From Tetrastigma voinierianum (lineage: Eukaryota; Streptophyta; Magnoliopsida; Vitales; Vitaceae), in the NCBI GenBank assembly GCA_016808115.1, contig JAEQBH010000996.1:1-64000 (forward strand): DNA of 64,000 nt, in the 5' to 3' direction. Below, in pieces: positions 1 to 11,640 of the stretch; positions within the stretch are counted from its first letter, which is position 1, and every line of letters starts with the position of its first letter. The translations under genes and the position numbers were made by a program. The notes below the pieces were generated by a model. The model was given only the letters and a program-made list of their open reading frames with translations. It did not search any database and had not been told where the DNA came from.

Positions 1-942
1 TGTAATAACAATACATATCTTAAGTTTGTGTGAGTTTTCTGCCAATTTCTTGAATGCTATGTTGATGTGTTTTAATGAGATAGTTGTTCATGATTGAATT
101 GATGATTTGTTGTTGTTAAATATGACTTCACAATGCTTGAATTGAAAAAAAAAATTTGACTGAGTTGTGGGAGATTAATTGAGTTGGAAGGCAGTTTTAA
201 GTTGCAGAAATTTGGGGAAAAAAATACTTAGTCGTGACAAAGAAATCTGTGTCGTGACATTGTTTTATAAGTGAGGAAAAAGGGTTGTCGCAACAAAAAA
301 ATTTAATGGTCAAGACAATTTATAAGAAGATTAGGTCGCGACATTAAAAGTCTCTGGCCACGATTAACTCAACAAATATAATGCCTGACATTTTCCCCTG
401 CTGCGAGCAAGAATTTTGAAACTAAAGAAATGACAATAGAAATAGCGTCTGGGACCACCGATTCAAACACTATCGCAACCCACTTTTTAGCTTGCGTAAA
501 ACCAATTTTGTCAAGACAGGAATTTTCTTATCGCGACCCAGATTATAACCTATAGGCAATTGTTGAGTCCAATGACATGTGCCATGAAAAAATTTTCTAA
601 TGTCAGGACTATTCATTGTTGCGACAAACTTAAAGTATGTCGCGACATGAGATTTTAAATAATAAAGAGTGGGGTAAAAATATTAATTTTGAGAGTCACA
701 AAATAAATTCCACAAGTAAATTCAAACGATACTATTGTGACCTAATCATTAATTGACGCGACCCACGAAGAGAAACAGTAATTTATTGAGCCATAAACTG
801 AAGAAGTTCTCCAAAACTGAAAAGCCACTCCTCCCCATTGCTTCATATCACTCACACTCTCACCAAAATCTCACCTTCCTCTCTTCAACTTCTAAAAACC
901 CTAGACTTTAGAGACCTTAAACCTCAAATCCAGATCTTATCA
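1..942 (+). other. Element A: spacer between pol and the env-position ORF
   Basis: No open frame of note. Bases 230-765 hold about 14 copies of the palindrome GTCGCGAC or one-to-two-step variants (for example GTCGTGACA near 232 and 252, GTCGCGACA near 336 and 639). From about 840 the strand turns pyrimidine-rich (TCTCACC, CTTCCTCTC, AAACCCTAGAC), like a 5' leader, and ends at an ATG at 943. By comparison with elements B and C, which have the same order, this is the non-coding stretch between integrase and the second ORF. The pol genes of A lie off the left edge. Confidence 0.6.
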
Positions 943-2786
943 ATGGTAAACCCCAGAGCCTAGTCCCAAATTTGAATGAGATAATGGAAGAGCAATACAG
1001 TTATGAAGAGGTGAGTCTATCTCGAACGTACCAAGACAACCTCGCAGTGCAACCTAAGTGTATGAGGCACAAAACCCCGTCAAAGAAAAATGGCAGAAAA
1101 GAGGTAAAAAAAATTAGAGCTGAGCAAGCTAAGGAAATAAAAGACAACGAAGCTTTCATTTCAAATGAAGCCTACTCCTTCTAGGGAAGAAACCTGAGCG
1201 ACAAAGGGTTTATTGGAGAAAGGGGGTTCGGTACGTTCATCTCACCTTTCTCTGAGATAATCGAAAAGAGGGGCCGGAACCTATTCTATAAGCACAAGCC
1301 ACCTGGGTTTGCTGCAATGGTCAGGGAGTTCTACTCCAAAATGATAGATATAAGGGAGGACTCAGTCTACGTCAGAGGAGTGTGGGTCCCCATGGGTCAT
1401 GAAAGGATCAATGAGGTTCTACAAATCAAAGATCCCAAGAATGGATCTAAGTTCAGAAGTCTGCTTAATGAACCTAGTCATGAAAAAATAGTGGATTTCT
1501 TGACTGGTGGAAGGGGGAAATGGAGCTCAATGAAAAATCTCGGCGAATCCATTCACGTAGGCCTCAACGTACAGCTTTGCTGTCCGGGCTCTACTTGTCG
1601 CTCGCTATTATCCCTACAAAACATCTGAGCATAGTAAGGGAGAATGAAGCCATCCTTCTGTATGCTCTACTGAAAGGTTACAAGTTTGATGTGGGTAAAA
1701 TAATCGAATCATCTATCAGGAACTTCCATAAGATTGTGAAAAATTGACTGATCCCCATCCAAGAACTACGTCACCGCACTCGTGTTCGGGCTGAGTAGTG
1801 CGGGTATGCGGCGTAAGAGGAAACCTGCCCTAGGATTTCTCCTTTGACATTGACAAGGGTCATCAAGGGCCCAAAGAGCAGAAAAATGAAGAAGAAGGAG
1901 ATTGTAGAAGTTGCAGAGGAGCTTCAAGAAGAAGAAGAAGAACAAGTGGGGATGGATCAATTCCCAGAGGAAAGCCAACTACTAGTGGAGGAAGAAAATG
2001 CATAATGAAGTCCATTGAATCTTTTCTCCAGATGTAGGAAACTTTTTATGAACCAACAGAGTGCTCCAAGAACAAACCAAGGAAATAATTCGAGATTATG
2101 GATATCGGTTTCAATGAAAAAGAAATGGAGGAGAGAGAGAAAAGGTGGGGAACAACAAATTGCAGGATCAAAGAAGAATTTCTCGAGTGCGCATTCTCGT
2201 AAGAGAACAAAGATGGGAACAACTTCTTAAGCTGAGGGAAGAGGAATGGAATGAAGAAATGGAAAGGAGAGAAAGAGTACTTTATGCAAAGATTGACTCA
2301 AAATTACAAATTTTCTTATAATGAACAAATAAAAGGGATGAAGATGTGTCGACCCTTTTAGACAAAAGAGAGAAGAAAAATGGAAAGCAGAGGTCAGAAA
2401 GGCAATGGGTTCAAGTATCTCTACAAGGAACAGTTCAAGGAATTTGGGAAGCTTATGGAGAAGATATGAAGAAGGAGCTGGAAATGGACAACAATTACAG
2501 ACAAAAATTGTGGAATGACAGTTTGGATCAAGTGAATTCAAATTTAGTGAACATGCACATTAGGCTCACTGAACTTGAAGGAACCATGAATCAAATAGGT
2601 ATGAGGCAAGATGAATTGATCACTCAGGTGGAATATACCAATGATCATTGCCTCTTCAATAGGGAAGAACCTCCAGAGAAAGAGAGACCAAACATCACAA
2701 TACCTAAGTTTCCTCCATCTTTAGCTAGTTTCAACCTTGAACCTCCTAACCTAAAAATTCCTAAATCCTACAAAAGAAGGAGATGA
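943..2786 (+). pseudogene. Athila env-position ORF (putative plant transposon protein domain), element A
   Basis: Decayed second ORF of an Athila-type retrotransposon. The leader ends in an ATG (MVNPRA, then a stop). The best-kept part is 1,317-1,628 and the overlapping frame 1,520-1,747. It matches the family pattern of VREFY...VYVRGVWVP...INEVL, followed by LSIVRENEAILLYALLKGYKFDVGKII. I recognise this as the domain named putative plant transposon protein, often found next to Athila pol genes. The C-terminal third (2,015-2,786) is highly charged, rich in Arg, Glu and Lys, and probably coiled-coil. It ends in a proline-rich tail and stop at 2,786. Several stops and frameshifts break it. The function of the family is unknown; its position resembles a retroviral env gene, but I see no signal peptide or membrane segment. 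It shares the domain with 14,143-15,262 and 19,772-20,760. Confidence 0.65.
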
Positions 2787-4588
2787 ACCCCTGTAGCCTC
2801 TTTCTCTCAAATCCAAAAATTGTAATCATTCCCTTTTAATAAAAGTTCAACATCAATTTTCTGAAAGATTCTGTCTCAAATTCTTTTTGTCTGCTGTTAA
2901 TTGCTTATTAGATTATATATTTGTTTTGAATAAATGAATGAATTCTGCATAGTACTGAGCGTAAAGAATTTTGGTTGAAATGACTTAAGAATAATTGTTG
3001 ATGTGTTGTATTGTTTTAAGTTGAAAGCATGATCAACTGAACTCTTTTACTTGATTAGAACAACACAACAACAAACTTCAGAACCAAACAAATAAGTGTA
3101 ATTGAAATTGTGATAGGCATTCAAATGAATTAAAAGGAAGTTGCATGTTGAAGCTAGAAATGGAAGTTTAAAGGTTTAGATTTAAGAAAAATGTATTAAA
3201 TAGATAGCACAAATAAGACTTTTGAAACTGTTGTATAAACAATAAGGTCAGTGAAAGTCTTGAAAAACAATGGACATGGTCAAAATGTTCCTTAACAAAT
3301 TGTGAAGGATTAGGGACATCTTCTGGGTTCAGTCACAATCAAACAGTTCAAGGTCTTAGAACTTGTTAGATTATTAGTCAAGGTGAAATCCTAGGCAACA
3401 AATTAACAATAGGAAGTGATATAGGCCATCCTTGGAAGTTTGAGCCTTTCAAGCTCACCTCATAATATGTATACATATATCAGTTCTAGCTATGAGCCAT
3501 TGTCTAGTTTCTTCATTTAAATAGCAAATGAAAGCCTCAAACCCCTCCTTTTTTATTTCTAACTTCTATAGTAAAGAACCCTTATTTTGCCCAAGTTTAA
3601 GGATAGGAACTTCAAATAAAGTAAAAGCACAAGTTTGGGGAATGTTATTTTGATTTGAAAGGAAACAAGAATGGAAGAAATGAAAGATAAAGAAAAAGAA
3701 CAAATGAAGAAATGGAAAATAAATTTAAAAAGATGAAGTCAAAATTGCAAATTGTCAAATGGGGATTAAGCTCTTTGTTTCAGGCCTTCTTTCGAACAAT
3801 TAAGTCTCAGGTTGTTTCAACACCTAGCAATCTCTTTAATGTCAACCGTATGAGCTTCTAACCTTAAAGTTCTCTACATGGTAGAGCTCTCAAGAAGACA
3901 ATACATTGCACTAATCCTAAAAAAAATTGACAAGTAAAAGAAAAGCAAAAAGGGTACTTCTCTCTCAAAGATGCAAGGTCAGAATATGTAGTATGCATAC
4001 ATCATGACAAGTTTCAGGGGACCTATTTCGAAATTAGTAAAAGAAAAGCGATTTCAGATAGAGGCAAAGATACAGCGCTTGAAGAAGCGGAACTGGGTAA
4101 ATTTAGCCTAAATTCTCCACTTATCTAAAAATTACTTAAGCCCAACTCTTACAAGCCTAAAAGACCTAATTGATCTCAAGGTGGTACTTACCTACATTAA
4201 ATAGTGGAGATTGAATATGAAAACAAGCATATGGGACTTTGAAGAGCTAAAATGAAAATTGCGCCACCGTAGAGTCCTAGAAGATTAGGTAATCCTGTCA
4301 AGGAGAAAAGGAAAAAAGACCATCACACACTCACAGATCAGGATTAATTGACTGGATTGTTTGCATTTTAGAAATCATCAGTTTGTTTGTGATAGTGTTT
4401 GAAAAAAAATTCCTAAGTCTGAATTGCAAACTAACTTTGAAAGGATGCTGCAACTGACTAGTTTCAATTCAAGTTGCGGATTTAGAAGGATTGCAGTACA
4501 AAATAGAAAAATATCCTTAAAAATAAAGTTAAATTGTTTGAGGACAAACAAAATCTTATTTTCTTTGCTTGGGGATAAGAAAACTCTT
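2787..4588 (+). other. Element A: 3' untranslated region
   Basis: About 1.8 kb without a usable frame, AT-rich. The last 60 bases have a phrase also seen before the 3' LTR of element B: GGACAAACAAA, TGCTTGGGGAT, then the polypurine tract. Nothing else recognised. Confidence 0.5.
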
Positions 4589-4600
4589 AAGTTTGGGGGA
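4589..4600 (+). promoter_or_regulatory. Polypurine tract of element A
   Basis: AAGTTTGGGGGA lies four bases before the LTR start TGATGAG. Polypurine tracts prime plus-strand DNA synthesis in LTR elements. The same tract, in decayed form, precedes the B LTR at 16,713, and on the minus strand the C element has one at 19,695-19,707. Confidence 0.75.
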
Positions 4601-4603
4601 ATT

Positions 4604-6309
4604 TGATGAGTCTTAAACTCATCTATTTTTAATCCATTTTCCTGGCTTGTTTTTAGTATTTTCAGAGCTGTTTTAATGCCAAATTATAAAATATTTACAA
4701 ACTTTGTGTTTTGCAGGAGTTAATTGCAAAAGGAGAGATTTTCAACAAGAAAGAAGAGAAAAACAAAGCACCACAAGAAGCCTTCGGGCCAACAGAGTTC
4801 ATGTGTCGGCACAAACTTCCAAGCAATTACCAAAGAAACATGTTGCAAACAATGATTTCTTGTGTTTCTCAGAACACCATAATCTGATTGTTAACAAATC
4901 GAGCTTCGGGTCGCGAGCAGGAAGACAATGTGTCACAACAGAGAATGGGAAAAACATATGCTAGTCAGCTGTGAACAAAATAGTTTGTGTTGCGACATAA
5001 TGCTGAACTGAAGGCAGAATATCTGTCGCGACAGAACCCTCTTCTATCATGACACTAACTTCTACAACATGGAAAAGTTTGTTGAGACAGAAAAGATGCT
5101 GAAGAAGAAGTTTAGGTCGATAAGAAAACTAGGTCGCGACAAAGGGTGCTTAATGGATGAACTGACTTGGTTGCAACAAGTAGAGTCAATGTTGAGACAT
5201 AATTCAAGCGTAAAAGGTGTTTTGATGTCGCGACAAAGATCTTTAGGTCTTGACACATAAATCAGCTGAACACAAAAATGTTCTGTCATGACAGGAAATA
5301 AGGGTTGCGACACGAAGACAAGCTAAAGGTAGAAAAGTTATGTCGTGATTCAGAAAACTATGTCGCGATGTGAAATGATGCTTCATGATAAAAGTGTTTG
5401 TCGCGAACATAACATATTAGGGTCGCGACATGCAAAACATCCCCAACACAAAAGTCCAGGTCACAACATCAAAAACAAAGCTGCAATAAGAAGTCAAGCT
5501 CAGTGGCAACTAGCCTCTGTCACGATGGAACCTTCTAGGTCGCGACGGAAATGCAGATCATACAAGACAGTGTTGCAACATAACTTGAATAGAGATGCCG
5601 TCACGACATGAAAACTTTGGTTGCGACATGAAAACTCTGGTCTCGACACCAACTTACAGAAGCTGCACTAAAACTGTGTTACAACATGATTATCGATGTT
5701 GCGACATAACTATTTGAGGCAATGCACAAAATACTGTCGCGACAGAGTCATTATACTGAAAGGAAGAAGATTGTCGCAACAACAATGTGATGTCGCAACT
5801 GAAGCAAGAATGAGCATAAGATCTTCAAGTCACGACAGACAACTGCATACCTGCAACAAAGACACAAAACTTTGTCGCAACACAACTTCTAAGTCGCGAT
5901 AGAGAAGGAAAATCTGGGCCAAAATGCTTAGGGATTCACTCATAGCCTAAACTTTAGGGCCCAAAATTTTAGGGCTCTATAAATAGAAACGGCTGCGGAA
6001 AGCGAGGCAGTTAGTTAACAACGACGAACCATAGTACTTAGGGAGCTAAGTACTCTATTGTATTATATTTTTCTTTATTTTTCTTATCCTTTATTTTCTT
6101 CGTAGATTAGCTTAGCGTGGGATTTTGATTCATTTATTGGATCTGAAACAGTAATTTGTTCAGAAGTTTTGAAGTTGAAATTAAATGCTGAAATTCATTT
6201 ACGATTACTGTTTGAATTCAATGAACTTCATAAAAAAGCTGGAAATCATTTCTCTCATCTTGATTGCGCTGGCAAGTGAAATTTTCCTTACGTATTTCAG
6301 AGCCCTCGT
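4604..6309 (+). repeat. LTR of element A, first part (split by element B)
   Basis: Starts TGATGAGTCTTAAACTCATC, which folds as a small hairpin (GATGAGT/ACTCATC), directly after the polypurine tract. Element C starts its 5' LTR the same way (minus strand at 30,786), so A and C are one subfamily. A TATA-like CTATAAATAG near 5,976 and the following leader suggest the U3/R boundary. The LTR stops abruptly at 6,309, where element B begins. The remainder is probably at 17,885-18,990. Confidence 0.65.
4911..5905. repeat. Dispersed GTCGCGAC palindrome array inside LTR A
   Basis: About 30 copies of GTCGCGAC or close variants in roughly 1 kb, averaging about 30 bases apart with unrelated sequence between. 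Exact copies include those near 5,024, 5,133, 5,227, 5,423, 5,540 and 5,736. Variants are nearly all CpG to TpG or CpA changes: GTTGCGAC, GTCACGAC, GTCGTGAC, GTCGCAAC, GTTGCAAC. This fits deamination of methylated CpG. The spacers do not repeat. Confidence 0.7.
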
Positions 6310-7575
6310 TGATGAGTGCCTAAAACACTCGTATTATACCAGCCGTTTCCACGCTTTATTTTATATTTAAATTCATAGTTTTTCTCGGGTCGATACCCGA
6401 TTTGGTGAATGCAAAAGGCAGTGCAATTGGTGCAAAGAGGCGCCTTGGAAGCAATTTTGGAGCAGCCAGGAGGCGCTGTGACAGTGATGAAGTCGAACGT
6501 CGCGACGTCCCAACGTCGCGACATCCCAACATCGTGACGCCCCAACGTCGCGACGTTGAGTCAACATATAAAGAAGTCAACAAGCAGCAACGTCGCACCC
6601 ACCCTCGCGACGCCCTAACGCCGCTGACGTCCCACCCTCGCGACAATCAACGCCGCTGACACAGCGAAGCTCTCCTCAATCATTAAAAGGCAATGGGAAC
6701 GGAATTCGAGGGAGGTTTGAGATTGGGAATCGCATCGAACCAGTGGTGCGAATTCGTATAAATGCTGACATCGATCTTGAAGAAGAGCCCGTGATTTGTA
6801 TTTTTCTTTGTTTTGGATATTAGAACTGATGTTTTATATATCGCTTATTGGTACTTTCTTATTCATTATGTTCTAGATCTATACCTAGGGTATTGTTGAA
6901 CCCTGTCATGTTTGAATGGATTAAAGTTTATTAATTTATATTATTCATTGATTTATGATTCATTATCATCTGCTTTACATCTGTGGATCAATTACATGGT
7001 AATGTTTGGCCAGCATTAGTATGATCATACTAGAGATCCGAGATTCGAGAGATGAGGATACCTAGGGATATGAGTAGAGCAGCCTTTGGTTGATTCGGTA
7101 AATAGAGATATTCCTGATCCCGAAGGTGGCAATTAAGGTTGGGAACATTTTTAAGCATTTCTCGAGTACCGAAGTCAGCAGAGATACACTCACCCCTACT
7201 ACGCAGATAGGCGAATACACCTCGAGAGAGGGTATCTCGTGAAGCAAGATCACCTTTGCCATTAATAAATCATAAATAGACTGAATATCACCTTTAAGAA
7301 ATAATCCAATGAAAGTGGCAAGGGGGAGACATGACCCTGAAGTCCCCATTAAATAAGAATTGCTCAATCTTAGTTTAGTTTACATTCGTGATACTAAAAT
7401 TTTTCACACATTACGTATATCCAGATAATATTTGAAAAGCAAATCTCTGTAGTCAACACATCTATCCCCGTGGATCGATATCCGTACTAATATTGGTACA
7501 CCAGGTATTACTTGGGGCGCGACGCGCGTAATTTTATGCCACATAAGCGTACATTTTACACACCACGCTTACCGC
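6310..7575 (+). repeat. 5' LTR of element B
   Basis: Starts TGATGAGTGCCTAAAACACT with the hairpin GAGTG/CACTC. Carries GTCGCGAC-type motifs at 6,498-6,660. Its end contains the phrase CCCCGTGGATCGATATCCGTA, common near the 3' end of Athila LTRs. The end is placed by comparison with the 3' copy (ACCACG...CCGC) and by the primer site just after it; the exact base is uncertain. Confidence 0.75.
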
Positions 7576-7581
7576 TGCTTT

Positions 7582-7599
7582 TGGCGCCGCTGTTTGGGA
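7582..7599 (+). promoter_or_regulatory. Primer-binding site of element B (tRNA-Asp type)
   Basis: TGGCGCCGCTGTTTGGGA. The usual Athila site, TGGCGCCGTTGCCGGGGA, pairs with the 3' end of tRNA-Asp; this copy differs at a few places. It follows the LTR end within a few bases. Confidence 0.7.
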
Positions 7600-7834
7600 T
7601 AGGCTTAGAGGATATAGAGAATAAAGCAATTAGATATTACCTCTAAATTTTGCTTTATTCGCATTACAAGTGTCGTACTTTTTTATCTGTTGTTTCGTGT
7701 GTGATTGCAGGTTAGATTTCAATGAGTACATGCACCAACGAGATCAGGTTGACCAACATCCGTTTGATCCCGAACCAGAAAGAACTTTACACAGAACACG
7801 CCGAGAATGAACTAACAAAATAAATTTAGCAAAT

Positions 7835-9220
7835 ATGGAGAACAATGAAGAGCAGGATCTTAGCATTGAGCAAAACGAGGCACAGAGAGGCCGAAATGGG
7901 AATAACGGAAGGAATCAAGCACCCAGGCCGTTTATATAGCCAGATGATCCATTCATGCTGCTAGAGGAGTTTGCTCTACCACCCACTGTTGTTCAGACAG
8001 CTATCAGAAGACCACCGATTCAGGCAAACAACTTCGAGTTGAAGTCAGTCACTTTACAGATGCTTCAGAACATCTTATTCCACGGGTTGCCTAATGAGAA
8101 TCCAAACATGCATTTGACCAACTTCCTTGAAGTATGCCGATACGATCAAGTACAATGGAGTTATCGCACTCAGTTGAGATCAAGTTTCCAATTTCACTAG
8201 GTGATAGAGCCAAGCATTGGTTAACAAGTCGCCCACCGTATTCCATTACCTCATGGAACTATTTAGTGTACCCCCGACCAAATTCTTCCCACTCGAAAAT
8301 TGCACAACTTGTGCAAGAGATCAATACTTTCGGGGCAACTAGAGGGGAGAACCCGGCGTGCAGGCACGGGACAGATTACCGAACTACCGAAAGTGCCCAC
8401 ATCACGCACTAACCGATGGATGTCCATACTTTCTATAATGGTCTGAGGAATGCAACTAGAACAGTGATTGATGCCTCAGCTGGAGGAGCACTAATGAAGA
8501 AAACCACATACCAAGCTTATGAAATTCTAGAAGATGCTGCGACCAACACAAATCAATGGCCTAGGGAGAAGAATACACTAGTGAAAGCCATGGGTGGCAC
8601 GGATAATGAGGTTCTCAATAATCTGGTTAATCATGTTTCACAACTTACTAAGTAGTTGACTAGACAGCAAGGTACGACAAATGCCATACAGAGCAACCCA
8701 TGGGAGTTGTGTGAATTCCTGTGAGGACAAAGACAATAGTTATCGTAATGCCACAGAAACCAAATAAGAGCAGCCAAGAGTGTGTCGAGGTTCAATCGAA
8801 CCAATCAGCAAAGAAGGGACAAGATGGGGAACAATTATCGATCTAAAATCAAAGCCAAGGGTGGCGAATAATCGAATCGTATCGGGCCAAAACACCGTAA
8901 GGGTATGATGGAGGAACAATCGTAGTAATATGCCATCAAACCGAAGTTAGTGAACCATCTCCCGAGAAAAATGTGGATTTAGAACAAGCCCTGCCCAAAT
9001 GTCGACCTCACACTCGCCATGAATGAGACCAAGGAGAATATGCAAGAACAGCCACCTAACAACAATCGTCGCATTAGCTGCGAAACTTGAGGCCATGGGC
9101 CAAATGGCTAATCTATCGATTAAAGGCAAACTGTGTTCCTTACCAAGCAATTCAGAAGTAAACCCAAGAAGAGATGGGAATGAACACGTTAAAGCAGTCA
9201 TGCTGAGAAGTGGTAAGTAA
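7835..9220 (+). pseudogene. Athila gag (capsid) of element B
   Basis: Structural protein that forms the cytoplasmic virus-like particle. It reads MENNEEQDLS from 7,835, with a stop after ten or so further blocks (RPFI, then a stop). The frame at 7,955-8,200 gives the capsid pattern LKSVTLQMLQNILFHGLP...HLTNFLEVC. After a frameshift, 8,134-8,412 carries LGDRAKHWLTSRPP. The frame at 8,416-8,655 carries FYNGLRNATRTVIDASAGGAL and YEILEDAATN, a signature of this gag family. The tail (8,930-9,220) has LEQALP, MGQMANL, LPSNSEVNPRRDG and KAVMLRSGK. At least four frame changes or stops. The same blocks occur in element C (27,748-29,016 and 25,145-25,810, minus strand). Confidence 0.8.
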
Positions 9221-9235
9221 TTGGAAACATAGGCA

Positions 9236-10146
9236 ATGCTTCATTGTAGAGGAGGTAGAGGTCGAGAAGCGTCATCCTTCACCTACCAAATGATCATGCG
9301 AGAAGGAACAAAATTCAGAGAAACAAATTTCATAGGAAACACTCATCAAGCAAAGGACGCACCAATTCCATATCCACAACGCCTAAAGAAGCATAAGTCG
9401 GATAAGCAGCTCACCAAATTCATGGAAGTGTTTAAAAGTTACACATCATCATCCCATTTGTCGATGCCTGGAGCATGCCTGGGCCTATGAGATTTATGAA
9501 AGACATTCTGGGTTCGAAGAGAGAAGATTGGGTTGATTTCAAACAATAACTTTAACCGAGGAATGTAGTGCCACATTTCGTAGGAAGCCGCAGCTTAAAG
9601 ACCCGGTGCGCTTCACTATTCCATGCACCATTGGAAATGCTATCTTTGAGAGAGCTCTTCCAGGGGAGCCTGGGTGCCAAGATTAATCTCAGTGCCCTGT
9701 CCATTTTTAAACGTTTGGGATTAGGTGAGGCCCGTCCAACTACAGTCACACTTCAGCTTGCCGACAGATCTTTGAAGCATCCGAGAGGGGTAATAGAAGA
9801 TGTCTTAGTAAAGGTTGACAAGTTTATCTTCCCAGCAGATTTCATTGTATTAGATATGGAAGAAGATAAAGAAATACCCATAATCTTGGGTAGACCGTTT
9901 CTTGCAACTGGCAAGGCAATGATTGATGTTCAGAGGGGAGAACTGAAATTGAGAGTGCAGGAAGACGAAGTCAAGTTCAACGTGTTTGAAGCTGTGAGAC
10001 ATCCGGCAGAAAGTGATACGTGCTTCATGGCAGAAATAGTAGAGGCTATAGTGTCTAGCCAAAGTGGTCTCACTGACCCTTTGGAGGCTAGCCTAGTAGA
10101 GAATGATTCTGAGAACATGAGCCGATTTATGCGTAGGAATATGTAA
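9236..10146 (+). pseudogene. Athila aspartic protease of element B
   Basis: Retropepsin-type protease that would cut the Gag-Pol polyprotein. A linker (9,340-9,470) has PYPQRLKKHKSDKQLTKFMEVFKS. The main frame 9,568-10,146 has LSIFKRLGLGEARPTTVTLQ, LADRSLKHPRGVIEDVLVKV, FIFPADFIVLDMEED and PIILGRPFLATGKAMIDV. In the family the active site reads DLGAS shortly before LSIFKRL. Here that place (about 9,660-9,680) reads GSLGAK, so the catalytic Asp is lost. The ILGRPFL flap-side motif is intact. A frameshift lies near 9,600-9,660. Its neighbours are gag upstream and RT downstream, as expected. Confidence 0.8.
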
Positions 10147-10321
10147 ATGGATGGATTCTTTCGACCAATAGAGGAAATACTCGAATCTCTAGCGAAGGAG
10201 CTAAACGCCTAAGGCTACTTCTGGCTGAACAACCACCCAAGATGGAACAAAACTCCTACCTAGCCATTTGAAGTATGCATATCTAGAGGAAGCACCACCT
10301 TACCGTTGATCATCTCTGCCC

Positions 10322-11150
10322 TTGACCGAACTAGAGGAGGAGAAGTTGTTGAGGGTCCTCAGAGACCATAAAAATGCGCTTGGGTGGTCTCTAGCCGATT
10401 TAAAAGGGATTCGCCCTTCCATGTGCATGCATCGTATTTTGCTAGAAGATGGGCATAAACCTTCAGTGGAAGCGCAGAGGTGGCTGAATCCAACGATGAA
10501 AGAAGTCTTCCGAAAGGAAGTATTGAAATGGCTGATACTAGTAATTTATCCTATTTCCGTATAGTGCGCATGGGTAAGTCCAGCCTTCAAGTAGTACCTA
10601 AGAAGGGCGTAACAACTCAAGCCATAAGAATCGAGAATAACATATTACTACCTTTCTCGAACAAGCACGGGTGGAGGATTTGTATTGATTATCGAACCGA
10701 ACAGCCACTGTAAAGATCACTTCGTTGTCGCTTAGATCGGGATGCTCGATCGATTAACCGGCCATGAATATTATTGCTTTTTGGATGGATATTCCGGCTA
10801 CAATCAAATCACTATAGCCCCTGAAGATCAGGAGAAGACGACATTCACATGTCCCTATGGGACATTCGTGACTGTGTGGATGCCCTTGGACTGCGGTAAC
10901 GCGCCGAGCACCTTTCAAATCTGATAAGGATGGCCATTTTTTCCCACATGGTTGAGAAGACAATCGAAATTCATGGATGATTTTTCGGTATTGGGTAATT
11001 CATTTGATAACTGTTTGGAAAATTTGAGATCAGTGTTGATAAGATGTGAGGAGACCAACTTAGCTCAATTGGGAGAAGTGCGCTCTTATGGTACAAGAGG
11101 GTATTATACTCATTAACGGATTTCAAGAAAGAGAATAGAGGCAGATGTGA
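10322..11150 (+). pseudogene. Athila reverse transcriptase of element B
   Basis: RNA-dependent DNA polymerase of the element. 10,322-10,564 has the entry region LRVLRDHKNALGWSLADLKGI and MCMHRILLEDGHKPSVE. 10,560-10,713 has VVPKKG and WRICIDYR in shifted frames. 10,742-10,924 has MLDRLTGHEYYCFLDGYSGY, QITIAPEDQEKTTFTCPYGT and NAPSTFQ. The FLDGYSG aspartate is present. The polymerase box FMDDFSV is intact at 10,970-10,981 but out of frame with the preceding block. The text after it (NSFDNCLENLR) is normal, then decays by 11,100. The family motif RMPFGLCNAP is damaged here (WMPLDCGNAP). Frameshifts and stops exclude activity. Confidence 0.85.
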
Positions 11151-11157
11151 AATAAGA

Positions 11158-11640
11158 TTGAAGCTAATTGAAAAATTACCTCCACCCCTCATCGGTAAAA
11201 GGGATTCGAAGTTTTTAGGCCACGCTGGATTCTATAGGCGCTTCATCAAAGACTTCTCTCAGATTGCAAAACCGTTGTCTAATCTCCTGGTTCAAGGGAT
11301 CCCATTTGAGTTTGACTCGCAGTGTTTGCATGCATTTTCAGTGTTGAAAGATAAGTTGGTATCAGCTCCTATTGTCGTGGCCCCAGATTGGTCCTTTCCA
11401 TTTGAACTTATGTGTGACGCAAGCAATTTTGCGATTGGGGCAGTGTTGGGGTAGAAACGAGAGAAAATTTTCCATGTAATTTACTATGCAAGCAGAACCT
11501 TGAATGATGCGCAGTTGAATTATGCCACTACTGAGAAAGAACTTTTGGCTATTGTCTTTGCTTTTGACAAATTCAGGCTTTATTTGATTGGTAACAAGGT
11601 AGTAGTCCACACTGATCATTCTGTCATTAAATACTGATGA
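11158..11640 (+). pseudogene. RT connection and RNase H domain of element B
   Basis: Continues pol. 11,158-11,454 has KFLGHAGFYRRFIKDFSQIA, PLSNLLVQ and the RNase H start FELMCDASNFAIGAVLG. A glutamine codon is changed to the stop TAG at 11,453-11,455, a C-to-T change typical of methylation decay. The frame then runs on with [31 protein letters not shown] and VVVHTDHSVIKY to the next stop near 11,636. The acidic residues of the RNase H active site (CDAS, TEKE, HTDH) are all visible. Apart from the two stops this is the best-preserved part of B. Confidence 0.85.

Noticed and set aside
4911..5905. CRISPR-like array (short palindromic repeats with about 25-base spacers)
   Set aside because: The repeat is only 8 bases, degenerate by CpG decay, irregularly spaced, and lies in a plant LTR between a polypurine tract and other retroelement parts.
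6297..6659. Arg-rich frames (RRWDV, SRGWDV) on both strands at the start of LTR B
   Set aside because: They arise from the repeated CGTCGCGACG word, not from a protein.
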